NCBI GenBank assembly: GCA_950106755.1
Contig: OX467086.1
Coordinates: forward strand, 23,082,001-23,146,000
Source: Climacium dendroides
Taxonomy: Eukaryota > Streptophyta > Bryopsida > Hypnales > Climaciaceae
Direction: 5' to 3'
Length of the DNA stretch: 64,000 bases
This document shows positions 20,520 through 33,322 of the stretch, piece after piece. Below the pieces are notes generated by a model, which did not search any database, was not told the origin of the DNA, and saw nothing but the letters and a program-made list of their open reading frames with translations. Every line of letters begins with the position of its first letter. Within the stretch, counting starts at the first letter, position 1. Position numbers and translations under genes: made by a program.

Positions 20520-23500
20520 CATATTGATTTTGGAGATGTACATAGGAAAATGATGATGGCAGTTTTAGGCGTGATTTTAGTTGTATCTACCTTAAGTGGT
20601 ATCCTTTACAATAAATGAAACTACTAAACCAAGAAAAGAAGAAACTAGTGACATGGAGAATGGAATACGATTTGCGTGTTCACATTCAAGGCATTAGTGA
20701 ACATACATTTAGGCCTTTGGCCCTTGAAATTGTTGATTGCATAGGTGGACCATTTGCCTTTTTACTAAGGCTTCAAGTAGATTGTTCTTGCATTTTCAAG
20801 CATGTCGGTATGTTATTGTTTCTATTAGGCAAACATGGATATTTTGCAAATCATGGGCAAGGATTATGTGAGTACTTTGCTTTGTTTTTTTTGACAAAAC
20901 CATATTAAGAACAATAAAAATCAAACTTGAATTACAAAAACAATACACATGTCAATTTCCATTGGAAAAAGGATACACTGATTGAAAAAAGTGGTATACT
21001 AGCCCTAAACCCTAATCACCACAACCACCTTGACATTGATTTCATGTCTCCTTCTCCTTCTTTGTCCCTTTCTACATCTTTCTTTCAACATTTGAAAAAA
21101 TCCCCATTCAAAATTCACAAACATGGCAATCAATATGTGGATTTGTATTTACACCAATGGTTTGATGAATTTATGAAGAGCTCCAATTTTACCAATTATT
21201 CAAGGAAGTGAACACCATCAAAACCTCTACACACTATTGAAGCTCTAGTCATGGTTACCAAGGCACAAAATCTCTATTTCATTCCGTCTTTGCAATTATG
21301 ATTTGAAGCATACGATGTGCAATTCAAATTTTCCATTTAAATTTTTCCATTGTAAAAGAGTATGAGGTGCAATGATCCTACCAAGGCTCTTACAAATAAT
21401 GCTTGTATACAAATTTTCATTCAATCTTTGTGAACACGCAATTTTCTTTCTAATGGAACTTGAAAATTAAACACAATCTTCAAAGTGACATATCAAATGC
21501 TTTCCTAAAGGGGACTCATTTCATAAAGGATATTGTACATGAGGGAAAAAAATCACACGTCTGTAGAAAGTGTGGAGCATCTGCATTCCAAAATCCCTCT
21601 TTCTCAACACTTTTCACTTATCTATAGATAATGCACACCAAGCGCTCCACAAAATCTCTCTTTCTTAGCAATTCTCAAAACATCTATACATTGATGTTCT
21701 TTAGTTGCTAACCTTAATTTGATATCTACACATAATGTTTTCTACGTACAAAAAATAGAGCAAGGATATTCCAACACCCAACTTATAAACTATAAAGAGA
21801 GAAAGAAAGAACATTTTTGTAATTGATGGAAGACTGGAAATCAATTAAATACCTTTGAGATCTCATTAGAGGTGAGGAATTTATAGCTACAATGGTGTGT
21901 TGAATTCTCTACAATGTCATTTGTAATGTAAAGGTCACGTTGAAAACAATACTGTGACTTTAGAAGTGGTCCACTTGACCATGCACACACCCATTTGAAA
22001 GATGAAATCTAACCATTTAGAAAGACTTGAAAATACTTCTTTTTGAAATCCAAGCATCATGATCTTGCAATTTGTAGGTTTTTTAATCCTAAAATTTTAG
22101 AAGGCGTACTCTAACAAGTTAACTAAGGAATTCTAAGATTGGATTTGTTGAAAAATAAATATAGATGAAGATTTTAGCCTTCCTTTAGAGATTAATATTT
22201 TAAACTAGCTTTAGATTCCAAACATAAAAAAGCTTTAGGGGATTAAACATACAATTCTTCAATTGTAGATCATACCTTAGTTTCTATCTTCTTTATGGTA
22301 ATTGGGAAGGGAATAAAACTTTGCTTTAATATTAGTAGAAGTGAAGCTATATATTTTTTTCAAACATTATAGTTTGGTTACAGACTTTAACCTCTAAATG
22401 TCCAAGGCACCAAATTTGGATGTTGGTAATACTTTGAAGTTAAATAAAACCTAATCAAATTGCTATTTTTAGTAGTTTAAGTATTAAACTTTTCTTCAAG
22501 TCTAGTTTTGGCATTAAAAATCTATTTTTAAAAAAGATTGATTGTAATGTTTCTATTCAAGATTTAGTGCAAGGATGTTCATTGCAATCTTGACATTCTA
22601 TAGTGTTAAGAGCTCCTAAAGATGAGCCTCAAATACATTAGATCTTCGAGAAAAAATCACACTATTAACTTCATATTAATTTTGCTAACCAACTTTATAG
22701 ATTTGACATGTGGAGAAAAGATTGAAAGAATTCAAATTACTTTTGTAGTTTGAACCCCCTTATGATCAAACATTGTAATCTTTCAATCCATAAGTGATAT
22801 TCTTGTGTTTTCTATTCCTATGTGATGTATAACATGTGTAGTTTGAATGTGCATGGTTACAATTCAAAAAAAATTTATACAACTTAACATAATGTTGGTT
22901 TTTTGTTCAATTAAGAACAAATTGCTGGAGGGGGTTACTTGAAGTGTCCATTAAAAACCATATGCAAACAAAACTTTGGACCCCCTATATACTTCTTGAA
23001 TTTTGAATTAAATGAAATGAAAAAAATATGAATAGATATTTCTACTTTGAAAGTTTGTGTTTTCAATTATCGATATCTTAATTTGTGAATAATAGTTAGT
23101 TACAAATTTTTGAAGTGAAAGATACATTGTAGAATTGAAAAATAACTTTCACACCCTTATATTATATAGGAAAAAAATTCTAAAAAATGAACGAAAAATT
23201 CCTAAAAATAACTCTCTATCAAAAGCTGATTTTGAATTGAATATTGATGCAATGGTAATCTAAATGTGTTCTCTACAAATATTTGAGTTTAAAAAACATG
23301 CCATTCTAGTGCTTTGTTAACCTCTTTTAGAAATCATTCCATATTTTATTTGAGTTTGAAATTTTGAGTTTGGTCATTTTGTAATTCACTGAAAAGAGCA
23401 ATTATTTCGAAATGATAATAATTTGTAGACAAAAGAATATCATTCTATTCATTATAGAAACTAGAATTGTACTCGATATCTATAATCCATCACTGCTGAT

Positions 23501-24708
23501 AAATCATGATTATTACTACTAGGAACTTTTGTGAAACTCCACATAGCAATGTTGTGATTATTGATGTACACACCCACTTGGCTACTTCTAGTTGAAATTG
23601 TTTTTGTCTATTTGGAGTAAGTTTGTGAGATTTATAGTGGACTTAGAACTAGATTTAAGGGGCAACATTGTTTATTTTGATTACATGAGTTCAAGTTGAA
23701 AACATATAAAAGTTCAAAAATAATATTTAACTAAACATGAATTTTTATTACATGTACATAAATAGGCCATGCTTCTAATATTTCTTTTAAATGTTTGAAA
23801 TTTGTGATATGTTTTGTTGTCAAGTTTAATTTGGTTTTGAAATGATCAAATTATAGTTCAAAACCTAATTTGAGGTTGAAATGGTCATGGACTTATGGAA
23901 AGAATTTGAAAATAGACTTCAAAATTGCAATTCAATAATACATATTGATAACAATATGGAAATTGAATTGTGCCATGAAGAAGTGGTTTGATGTAAGTTT
24001 TGTTTATAATTTGATTAGGAATATAGTTTGGATATTACTACAAAAATAGTGTATTAGTAGGATTCCATGGTGAATTTGATCTTATTATTGAATTGCTAGT
24101 ATTGAGATGAGCAATAGAATAAATTCTCCAATTTGAAAGCAAATGAGACTATTGTTAGTTTGTTACAAATTGTACATAATAAATGCGATTATAAAGCCTT
24201 TCATAAATTCATTCAAAAAGTATGATGACATTCTTGAGCTTTAGGTAGGGGACCTTTTGCATTCCATGAGCTTCAAGGTAGGAGACCATTTGTTTTCTAT
24301 AAATTAAGGCCTTTTTTACTATGTTCAAAGTCTTGAATGCAAGTTTATTCAAGAAATGTGTGCCAATATAACAAGATTTGTTCTTGTTATAGCAACATTG
24401 CAAAAGAACCTAACAACCTTCCTATTTAAGAATTCTAAAGGTGTGTTCAAATGAATGTTTATCAACCACTTTATCTCTAGGAAGTTGTGTATTGGTTATG
24501 TCATCTTCATAATGTACCTCCTTCGCAACTACTAATCTCGTATGGTATAAGAACTACGTATTAGGATAAAAACCTTTGAATCCAAAACCATTGTTATGAA
24601 ACATCACGATAATATCTCATGACCACAAATCTTACCAAATTGAACATTTTATAAGGAAATGGATGGCATTTATATACTAAAGGACTACTTGTTGGACTAC
24701 TTTGTATA
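20520..24708. repeat. R block of unit 1, no intact gene
   Basis: Matches 48690-53110 (unit 3), 61600-63035 (unit 4, truncated) and 40800-41060 (unit 2, strongly truncated). It is AT-rich, without conserved long frames apart from the fragment at 20615-20908. Small frames such as 24209-24403 (-) are disrupted in the other unit (52662-52859 is open on the other strand there). Nothing else supportable. Confidence 0.6.
20615..20908 (+). pseudogene. Decayed protein fragment repeated in all units, DUF4283-like by feel
   Basis: A 97-codon frame whose central part (LRVHIQGISEHTF, then LALEIVDCIG and a later hydrophobic segment) has the rhythm of the plant DUF4283 domain found with LINE-type retroelements. 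The resemblance is only from memory of the pattern. In unit 4 the same region (from 61709) has an in-frame stop near 61868, and units 2 and 3 are also broken, so it is not under selection as a gene. No poly-A tail or reverse transcriptase is visible nearby. Confidence 0.25.
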
Positions 24709-24893
24709 GGAAATTTCACTAAAATGGCATATTGCACACACCATTTTCAAACCTCGTTGTTTGAACTGTAAAAGTGTCACGTAGCACTAGTATAGATTTT
24801 AGACATCTATGACAAATGTACATTTCAAACAACACGGTGTAAATTGTGGAAAATGCAAAAGTTGTGGAATGGTGCCATTTTAATGAAATTCCC
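24709..24893. mobile_element. 185-bp MITE, GGAAATTTC-type TIR (unit 1)
   Basis: The left end GGAAATTTCACTAAAATGGC is mirrored at the right end as GCCATTTTAATGAAATTCC. The orthologous position in unit 3 (53114-53298) has the same element, so insertion predates that duplication. Confidence 0.65.
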
Positions 24894-25793
24894 CATCTAT
24901 ATAAAATTGCATTCTTGTCACAAAAGATTACGACATCCATAACTAAGAAAGGGGCTTAGGCTTAGATTTCGAATATTGGTGTGAAAGTCTCACAATTCAA
25001 ATTGAACTCATCGTTGGCTCACTACACAAGAGAGAACCTTGGCCTTGCCAAACCTCACATCAAGAAAACAAATTGTCTTTCATAATATTGGGCACCTTCA
25101 TGGTTGTCATAGGCAAAGGCACCATTAGGACCCTAGAAAACTTTTCTAGATTAGTGGCTAAAAGATTTTCTAAATTTATCTTAAATCCACATACTTAGAG
25201 GTAAGTGAAACCTTTCCCCAACGAAGAAATGCATATGAATACCAAATAAGATCAATCCTTACTAATGGGTTTTATCTCTTTGAAGTTGCACATTACTTAT
25301 ATTGGCTTCATACTACCACTCCTTCCCAACTATGTATTGATTTGATGAGGTAGCAAACATGGTGTTGAATAAATATGTTCCATTGTCGCAAAAGATCATA
25401 ACATCTGTAGTCGACATGGATATTTAAGCTTAGATTTAAGGGATTAGTGCAAAAGGCAAGCAAAACACAAACTAAACTAATCTATTAGTCCACGATACAA
25501 GTGGAAATCTTAGACTTGTCAAACCATATGTCAAAAGTAGAGATTTTCTTACATGAAATTGAATAATTTAATAAAAGCCAAGTGTAAAGACCCTAAACAA
25601 TTTCTCTAGATTAGTGGATAACAATATTTCCTAAAATCTCTTTACATCCTAACAAGATACACAAATCCTTTTCCCAACCAATAAATGCGTGGTCATATCT
25701 ATGCCAATCTACAACTATGTAGATGTGGCTAAACATGATAAAATGCAAAAAAGCTAATACAATCAAAATTGAAAGTATTGTCAAATATAATTC
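24894..25793. other. 3' flank of kinase gene 1, no gene seen
   Basis: AT-rich and shared with 41090-41977 and 53299-54191. It will contain the 3' UTR of the kinase gene; I cannot define a poly(A) site. Confidence 0.5.
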
Positions 25794-27167
25794 CTAGTAG
25801 TTAGATTCCTCTCCACTATCTTTTTCCTTTTTTGGAACATAAGGTTCACGAATCTCTAAAATTTCTTCAAACAGTGGCCTCTTTGAAGGATCTTTGTGCC
25901 AACACCTTTTCACCAAGTCCACCATCCAAGGTGTGGTGTGGCTAGGCAGCATGGGCCTCGCACCACCAATGACACAATCAAAATCATTTGTTCGTAGCTC
26001 TTCAAAAGGCATATGCCCCGATAAGACCTCATAGCAGGTCATTCCAAAACTATAGACATCTTCTTGTTTGTTGAATGATTCTGGCTTTTGGGAAACATTT
26101 TGATACTTAATGGCTTCTAATATTTTAGGTGCCCTCCAAAATCTTGTCCCCACAACTCCAACCGAGCATTCAAAATCTGCTACCACACAATAAAATTTAT
26201 ACAGCTGCAAGTGGATTGGATCCATTATAGGACAATAATCGTCGTCTCCATCAAAGAGTGGATAGACTAGTACATTGGCAGCTTTGAGGTCCCGATGTAT
26301 AATATCTCTTTCATGTAGCTCCATCATACCCTTGGCAATCTTATGTAAGATGAAAAAAGTTATATCATTTGGAAATGGCGGGCCTTGGTTGTTGAAATGT
26401 AACATTCTTTCATTGATGAGCTTCCACAAGTCCCCCCAAGCTCTCCCCATAAGAAAGGCAAACCTTCCAATGGACTTCAATAATTGTGCACCACCTATTA
26501 CGTTACAATTACTAAGCCTCGTTCCAAAGCATCCCTCACTGCATGTTTCATCATTAGCAAGCATAGCGGTGGGAAAGAGTTTGAGAAGGTTTCTCAAGGG
26601 CATCCCTTCCTTAAACACCTTCAGAACCAAATTCTCGTGTCTCTCTCCATCATCTTTATTGACATCATGTGCATGAAACAGTTCCGCTTGCCCTCCCTCT
26701 GCAAATGGAGTCTCACTGCTCAACCTAAGCTCTATTCGATAAGGAGTCCCATCAGGTTTGATCATCCACTTCGGTAACTGTTGAGTAGAATCAAGTCTCA
26801 GATCATTTTTATCAAAGAAAAAGCCCCCTGGATATTTCTCTTGCAAACTCCGAAACACGCGCACGTTGTCCTCAGCAACCTCCAACTTCCACTCCGGTGT
26901 CCCCTCTTCACTAATCCACTTCGGCAACGACGTGGAAGACGAGTCCATGGTTGGACCCTCCATAGCTGTATGGTATGAACTGGCCAACTCACTCCAATGC
27001 TCTTTGGATAATTCGATCTCCACCTCCACCTTTGCCTGCTCATCGTTCACATCCAACGTTTCCATGGCCCCCTTCAAGCTCTCAACATGTGTTGAGTGAA
27101 ACTCTGTAGAGATTGAGACCGCATCTGGGTTCGGCTCATCGGCCATGGCTACTTTCTTGAAGACCAC
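25794..27167 (-). CDS. Protein kinase, DFE-type activation loop (copy 1)
   Basis: An intact single exon of 457 codons. Residues 1-150 are an N-terminal region I do not recognise, with a conserved W-rich part (HWSEL, LPKWISEEGTPEW). The kinase domain begins near 152: a degenerate Gly loop (FAEGGQAEL, 155-163), the ATP-binding Lys in VLKVFK (K183), the catalytic loop HRDLKAANV (291-299) and then VADFE in place of VADFG (D331). Next come GTRFWRAPK (341-348), DVYSFG (370-375) and KDPSKRP (425-431). The HRD Asp, Lys and Asn are present, so activity is possible, but DFG is DFE and the APE Glu is Lys in this copy only. MADEP at 27146 has a strong plant context (GCCATGGCC) and may be the true start. 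It is similar in layout to TKL/RLK-type kinases; I associate this DFE family with mosses, from memory. Role unknown. Confidence 0.85.
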   Translation of the reverse strand: MVFKKVAMADEPNPDAVSISTEFHSTHVESLKGAMETLDVNDEQAKVEVEIELSKEHWSELASSYHTAMEGPTMDSSSTSLPKWISEEGTPEWKLEVAEDNVRVFRSLQEKYPGGFFFDKNDLRLDSTQQLPKWMIKPDGTPYRIELRLSSETPFAEGGQAELFHAHDVNKDDGERHENLVLKVFKEGMPLRNLLKLFPTAMLANDETCSEGCFGTRLSNCNVIGGAQLLKSIGRFAFLMGRAWGDLWKLINERMLHFNNQGPPFPNDITFFILHKIAKGMMELHERDIIHRDLKAANVLVYPLFDGDDDYCPIMDPIHLQLYKFYCVVADFECSVGVVGTRFWRAPKILEAIKYQNVSQKPESFNKQEDVYSFGMTCYEVLSGHMPFEELRTNDFDCVIGGARPMLPSHTTPWMVDLVKRCWHKDPSKRPLFEEILEIREPYVPKKEKDSGEESNY

Positions 27168-28330
27168 ACAGCTTCCTGTCCCTTGTCAAATGGAAGGCTT
27201 CCTGTGGACTCACAAATTGCACAGCCATTAGATGCACTTCACGAGAAACCACTTCACCTGGTGGACTGTGCATTTGAACTAGGTGGGCTTCTGATAGCCA
27301 TTGAGGTCCAGAAAGGCAATTGAAGTTGAGTTCAGGAGATTATTCTGTGGGCAAGAAGAAATGCTCGTAAATGAAAGGCAAAAAGAATAGGGACGCAGTA
27401 CGAGATGCAAACCAAACGCTGAAGTTGCTAGCAAACAAACTGAAATGGAGAACACAATCGGCGCTAGGAATCAAAGTGCCCTTGGCAAGAAAATTGTGAG
27501 AACATAGGGAGAACGTGACACAACAAGCTCCCATCACTTGCTTGCATGCAACACTCCCAAGCACAAATCCTAGATACATCGTTAAAAACTCACCACAAAT
27601 TCCACAAGATGCCACAGAATGCAGCCTCCGGCCCTCCACACAATCCAGAGCTTTCGAACAAACCTCAGGAACGAGCGCCGAGCACCTGAAACGAAACGAC
27701 CAAACGGGGATCATGAATTAGTGACAGCCACTGAGGCGTGCAAACAGAAACAACGGGTTCAGTCACGCTGGACCATTGCTTGAATGCTGAAGTTACAAAG
27801 ACTTACAAAACAAAATGGAGTTGAAGTCACAATTAATGCTTGGATGCGTCCTTTCCAAGATAGTTGCAAGGAAGGAGCCTTTTATAATTAGATTTCTAAT
27901 GCTATAATGTTCTCATATAACTGTCCTCAAAGCAGTCTTAATGCCCTGCGTATTATATGAGACTTGCACACCTGGGGGGGAAGCAGGAGGGGACAGAGCA
28001 CACCCCAATCACTTGCATTCACATACGCCACTCTCCCGAGCGCAAGCAAAGCCTCGCTACCAATGTTCGAAATGAAACTCACCACAATTTCAGCAAGATG
28101 CCCCAGAAAGCAGCCTCCACGCAATCCGCATGCAGCTTTCGAACGCGCCACGGGAACCAGCGTTGTGCACGGGCGGGAATGTACGAAACTGGGATCATAA
28201 ATATGTCGATCAGTGGCTGCAACTGGATGTCCAGTTCAGGTTGTCCCCAAACTCTTGTGAGAAGCATGCAAGACCCCTCGCTCCAGCTCAGCGCTCCCCA
28301 GACCAAGGCGCGCGCTTCCCAGTCGAAGCT
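27168..28330 (-). promoter_or_regulatory. 5' leader/promoter region of kinase 1 with a duplicated, spliced-looking exon
   Basis: GC-richer than its surroundings and conserved in all three kinase units. Two diverged copies of a ~230-bp block lie at about 27525-27735 and 28005-28220. On - each ends in a strong donor, G|GTGAGT, at 27593/27592 and at 28082/28081. A matching acceptor (GTCCACAG) precedes 27201, 55 bases before the second ATG. I infer a 5' UTR exon, possibly with two alternative versions, spliced to the coding exon. The frames running through it (27340-27714 and 27927-28151) start MIPV in both copies but then diverge, so coding is unlikely. Confidence 0.45.
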
Positions 28331-29093
28331 AGCTGTGCGGCATACAGACAGACGAACTTGACGCTCTGGAGTGCAGGCCGAGCCAGCAGCGCATCAATGA
28401 AGGATAGATGTACGTACGTTGGACCGTAGTTGCTTGGAAGTTGCACTTGTGGCCGGAAGATTATTATACAGTACTTTTTTTTTTATTTGGATCAAGGGGG
28501 GAGGAAACTCGATATTTTTAGTTTACTTTTGAAAATGTATTATGCGGCAAGTGGGGTCTCCTTGACCTTTGGACACACGCCGAGGATAAACAAGTGGGGA
28601 AATCATTTGATTTTATTGTATGGAATTGAGCAAGTGGGTTCCGGCAGGCAGATTTCAACGAGGGACGCAGCTTCGACCAAGTCAGTGTGGACCTGGCTGG
28701 CGCAACGCGGCTTCAGCATCTCCTGCTGGTTCTGTGGGTTGGATTCTCCTTCAGCGCCCAGAGCTTTCATTCATTTTAATGGGTTGGATGCTTGGAACAG
28801 TTGGAAGATGTGCGAGCTTGGAAATTCGTGACCTTTTGCACTGTTTGGGACAATTTGGGCTTCAAGCCACTGTCATTGAATAGAAAACACTTGAGCAGTA
28901 ACTAATTTGTTTCCAGAATGAATTTGGTGTACGGTTATCGGATCCTAAAGTAAAAGTAAATAAAACCAGCAATGAAATGGTGATGTGTGGTTTGCAGTAT
29001 ACCATCTATCTATACACCAAATTAGGATGTTTGTTTGGTTTTGTTTTGTTTGTCACATTGAGATCTCCCAGACCGCACGTCCCCGGTCGCATG
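28331..29093. other. Distal upstream part of unit 1, no gene seen
   Basis: 28331-28455 and 28650-28900 match 56760-56847 and 56848-57100 of unit 3. The ~190 bp at 28457-28648 are absent from unit 3 and bounded by CCGG words, so they are an insertion here or a deletion there. Unit 2 loses similarity at about 44538. No coding support. Confidence 0.5.
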
Positions 29094-29378
29094 CTTGGTA
29101 CAATGGGAAAGCCCTCGGCGAGCAGGGGTGCACCGGCTTGGTTTCGGGGCGTTCGGACATATGGTGTGAGAGTTATGCATTTTTGAGTTATTTTTAGTTC
29201 TCAGAAATTAGAAAATTACTTTTTTTTAATATTTTGGTCATAATCTTGGTACAGTCGGAAAGCTCTTCGCGAGGAGGGGTGCGCAGGCTTTGTTTGATGG
29301 CATTCCGACTCATGGTGAGAATGTTATGCATTTTTTAGTTGTTTTTGGTTCTAAAAAATTAGAAAATTAGTTTTACTT
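29094..29378. repeat. 155-bp imperfect tandem duplication
   Basis: The block 29094-29226 (CTTGGTACAATGGGAAAGCC...) returns at 29249-29377 with many substitutions, each ending in a TTAGAAAATTA word. Origin unknown. Confidence 0.7.
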
Positions 29379-29425
29379 TTGTTTTGATTGTGGCAACGGC
29401 ACAGGGCACACTAGTATGTAATTAT

Positions 29426-29745
29426 GTCGTGTAGGCAAAGAAAATGTTGTTTCGGGTTGTAAGTAAGTACCGCGAGTTGGCAAAGGAAGAGCACTGTTGC
29501 AGACACTGTTTCGAGGGTAAGGGCACCATCCAGTGTCGATGACTGATAGAGGTCGATTCCCTCGCCGGGACAATAAGCCCCATCCACACCTCGCAAGATT
29601 TTGGAAAATAGGCATCTCTGCACACTTTTTCTAATCTGTGTGCAGCAAAATGTCAAGATCCTCGAGTACACTAATAAAACGAAGATGGGCAATTTCGTTA
29701 AAATGGCAGCATTCCACTACTTTGGCAGTTTTTCCAGTTCAGAGC
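29426..29745. repeat. Head repeat of unit 2 (copy B, truncated)
   Basis: Matches 13743-14090 and 57774-58116. Similarity stops soon after the GTTCAGAG word that is the CACTA empty site. It retains the left MITE arm (29686-29715) only. Confidence 0.7.
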
Positions 29746-32700
29746 TTGCGGTCTAAAGCTGCTCATTTAAGAGAATGCTGCTGATTTAAGAGAATGCTTC
29801 TTGTTCACTTTGGCACTCCAAACCAAGCAGTTGTGTCATGAAAAGAATGGAGGAATCCACGGTGGGAAATCAAGAAATCATGTTTGGAAATTAGTCCAGC
29901 CTCTCTTGAATTTCAGCCCCCTGTTGACTGCTGATGGGGTTGTGGTTAGTAATGGGTGGTTCTACCCTAGTTCCTAACTCAGCTTCCGTCTCCGTTCCAA
30001 CATCAGCGAAGGGAGTTGTAGACCGGCTTGCAGCTGCTTGCCTTGTCTGGTTCACCCATTGATGGTTGCTTCCAATGTCTGTGGACTGCAACCTGCTATG
30101 CCAGGTGAACGGCCTGGGAATCAGCTTGTTGGTTTGAGAGCTCTTGGAGACCAGTGAGGGCTTTGATTGGATTTATTTCCATCAATATGAAACTCCAACG
30201 ACATTCAAATTATCTCCAAAGTTTTACCAAAAACCGGTCACTCAAACTCTCCTCTTCGAGCCTCCATTAACCTTGAAAGGACAAGCCCATGGCAAGTTCT
30301 TCAAACTTCCAAACCATTCACTCTAAGGCAACATGTTGCAAAAATGATCTTGTTGTAAAAATTGACCCCTAAAATGTAAATTCACAACATAAACATGAAT
30401 GTTGTGGGTACACTTGCTTTCACCACTTTCAAAATTCATAGTTTATTTGCATGGTGTTCAAAAATACAAGCTAAGAAAATTATGATAATTTTTCAACTGC
30501 CAACAAGATCCAACAAAAATTAAGGTAATTCAATAGTACAAAGTACTTTCATATGCTTATTCAGTCAATTTTAAGTGTAGTTACCTTATATGTTCCCATG
30601 TTGCAACTACAAATGAATGAAACTTTATTTATTTATTTTTCTAGAGGTGATTCCACATTTCTTTTATGCATCTTCAAAGTTTCATATTTTTTTGGTAAAC
30701 AATTGAAATTTTTGTACATGTTTCAAAGAAAAGTGAAAACATTTAGATCATATTCAATATATAATCAAAAATTTGAAACTCACAATAGATGCATGTCACA
30801 TTGTAGAATATCAACATGGAAAATAAGATGATATGTAATTTTCATAAATAAAAGAATAGTAGACTATGGTTATAGGTTTAAAGATCAAATTATAATAGAA
30901 ACTAGACTAGATGAACTCATTTTATATTTTTAAGAATTCCTAAGATTCAACATTTCTTTGTAGTTTGAGCTTTGTGTGTACAAACATGCTCAGGTCATTT
31001 TCTAATTTTCAAATGACATAGTGTTTTGAATTTGAAACAATATTTTATCACTTTTTCTTAAAAAACATTGTAATTTCAGTTCTTCACCAAAAAAACTCCT
31101 AAATATTTATGACTTAAAAAAGGCTTGTGCCATCATCTCTAGAAATAAAGTAAAAAATTCATTCATCTATGTATGGTTGCAAAATAAGAACATACTCATA
31201 ATAAATGGTTTTGAAGTTTGAATAAATGCTTATAATCCCATTTTCACAAGATTAAGCCTAAAAAACAAGACCTACCACTAAATAACTTAGTCAACAAAAT
31301 AAATTGGATTTTAGAATGGATTATTTCATTCTTTGATTCCATTATCCATTGAAAATTGAACCTTCAAATGTATATCTTCACAGTTTCTTTCTTAGTTTTT
31401 TTCAATATTATATTGTCATGAAAATTTGAATTGAGGATATAGGATAAATAGAATGGAGTTAAAACATAACAATCTTAATGGTGACATAATTCTAACAATC
31501 AAAGTTAACCCTATGGAATTTTTTGTTTTAAAAAAATGTGAAAAATCAAGCTTAAAAACTAATCCTATATGTTATTCCTCAAATAATGCTCTATTTGCCT
31601 ACAAAATAAGATGCTCCATAACTTTCACTAAAGTAAAATTCTAGTATAAATAAATTAGACAGATTTTATAATAACTTTATATGTACAAATGCAATTTCTT
31701 TTAGAATTTTGTATTCCATAGTTACTTTCTTATACCTATGTTTTAAATTAAATAAAAGAGATAGTAAGCTTTTACTATTATAAAAATTGTAAAGACACAT
31801 TTAAAAATTGTAAAATCCCTCTTCAAGTTCCATGATCAACATTTACACTTGTAATGGATTCAAAATAATTCTTAAGATTCAATTTGGAGAGATCAATTTA
31901 ATACATTAAATCCTGTTTGTACATTTCATATCTAGGCTTTATTATAGTTTCATTGGATTTCTACATTAAAATAGGCATTTCAAAAAATGTGGGTATTTTT
32001 CACATGTAGTAATATAAGAATACTTTGTAAAAGATTATAGTTTTTTCAAAAATACTTCATTCTTGAAGTCTCAAGGCTTTTTTCCATCAAGGACTATTGG
32101 AAACTACCAATTCTATTCCAAAAGAGCAAAAATGTTGAAAATTGGATTTTTTCCATATTTAATAGTAGGATCTTGTACTTCATTAGTAAAAAATTAATGG
32201 AAGAAATTTCAAAAACTTTATCCATATACCTTGCAAGGTATTTGCATTTAAAGTGAAGAAAACAAGTCTTTTGAGTCTTGACTACATTTTTGGGCTTATG
32301 GTCTTCTTAACTTATAATCTTAAGTTTGTTTTATTGATATTGATTTTCTAATTATTTATGTTAGCTATTTAAGTTAAGAATGCAGGAAGAAAAATTCAAC
32401 AAAGGAACACTTGATTTTCACTCATTGAGAAATTGTTTAAGGCAGACAATACATGACTAACGAGCACTAGTTCATATAAAGGAAATTTGTTAAGATTCGT
32501 ATATCCAGCTTAGCAACGTCTACGATTTCCTCTTGCAAATGTGCTTAGAAGTAGGTTTAAGATTGAAGGAAAAATTAAACCTTTGATAGATATAAGATGA
32601 AATTGAAATACACCAATTCCAACTGTCAGATTGTTTTAGCAAGAACGCTTAACCTTGTGTAACAATTTTTTTGAAAATTTATGAAAATTGCATTCAAAAA

Positions 32701-33322
32701 TGAATTAAATAAGTGTTTTTTTAGGAGATGCTTAGTTTGCCCAAAGATAGATTGTCTATACCTTTTTCACTTCTAGTCCAAATAAAATGAACCAAAGCAT
32801 TGGATGTATACAAAACTATTATATTTGAGAAAAAAGTTGAAAATTATAAACTATATAATTTATTTTGTTTTTTGAGTTGCCCTTCACATTACTTTTTGGA
32901 CTTACAAAAATTTTGCTCCTAAATACCAATTGAAGAAAGAATCATTTTCCCAAAAAGTTGATGTGATTGCCTACCTCAAAAAAAATTCAAAAAATCATGT
33001 TAGAAATTGAGGTCATACAAGCCTATCCAAAATTCCAAAAGTCCCTGCAAGGATTTTCAAACTTTTGAAGTTAAAGTAGTATGAAGTTTTTATGAAAAAC
33101 AGAAATAACATTGATAAACATAATAATGTAAGTGATGTATTTTCCAAGCTCTCTGTTCAAGAAAAATTTGAAGGAAAAAGTTTGAAAGTAATGCATTTTG
33201 AGCTTTCAAGATATTATCTTCAAAATGTGACAAAAATTATCATATCAACATTTTTGAAAATATTTAAAATTGAAGACAAATTATATTATTGGAACTATAT
33301 TTTTTTAATTAGCTTGAAAACA
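29746..33322. other. AT-rich stretch specific to unit 2, no gene seen
   Basis: Not matched elsewhere in the window as far as I can see. A somewhat GC-richer piece at 29880-30140 has a 66-codon frame on - (29891-30091) of unknown nature. Frames at 30144-30326, 30553-30831, 31453-31644 and 33092-33334 are low-complexity and not convincing. Confidence 0.45.

Noticed and set aside
20927..21211. 94-codon frame in the R block
   Set aside because: Not open in units 3 and 4; no domain.
27340..27714. A 124-codon frame upstream of kinase 1, with shorter versions upstream of kinases 2 and 3
   Set aside because: Length and frame vary between copies, and the stretch looks like a spliced leader with a GTGAGT donor.
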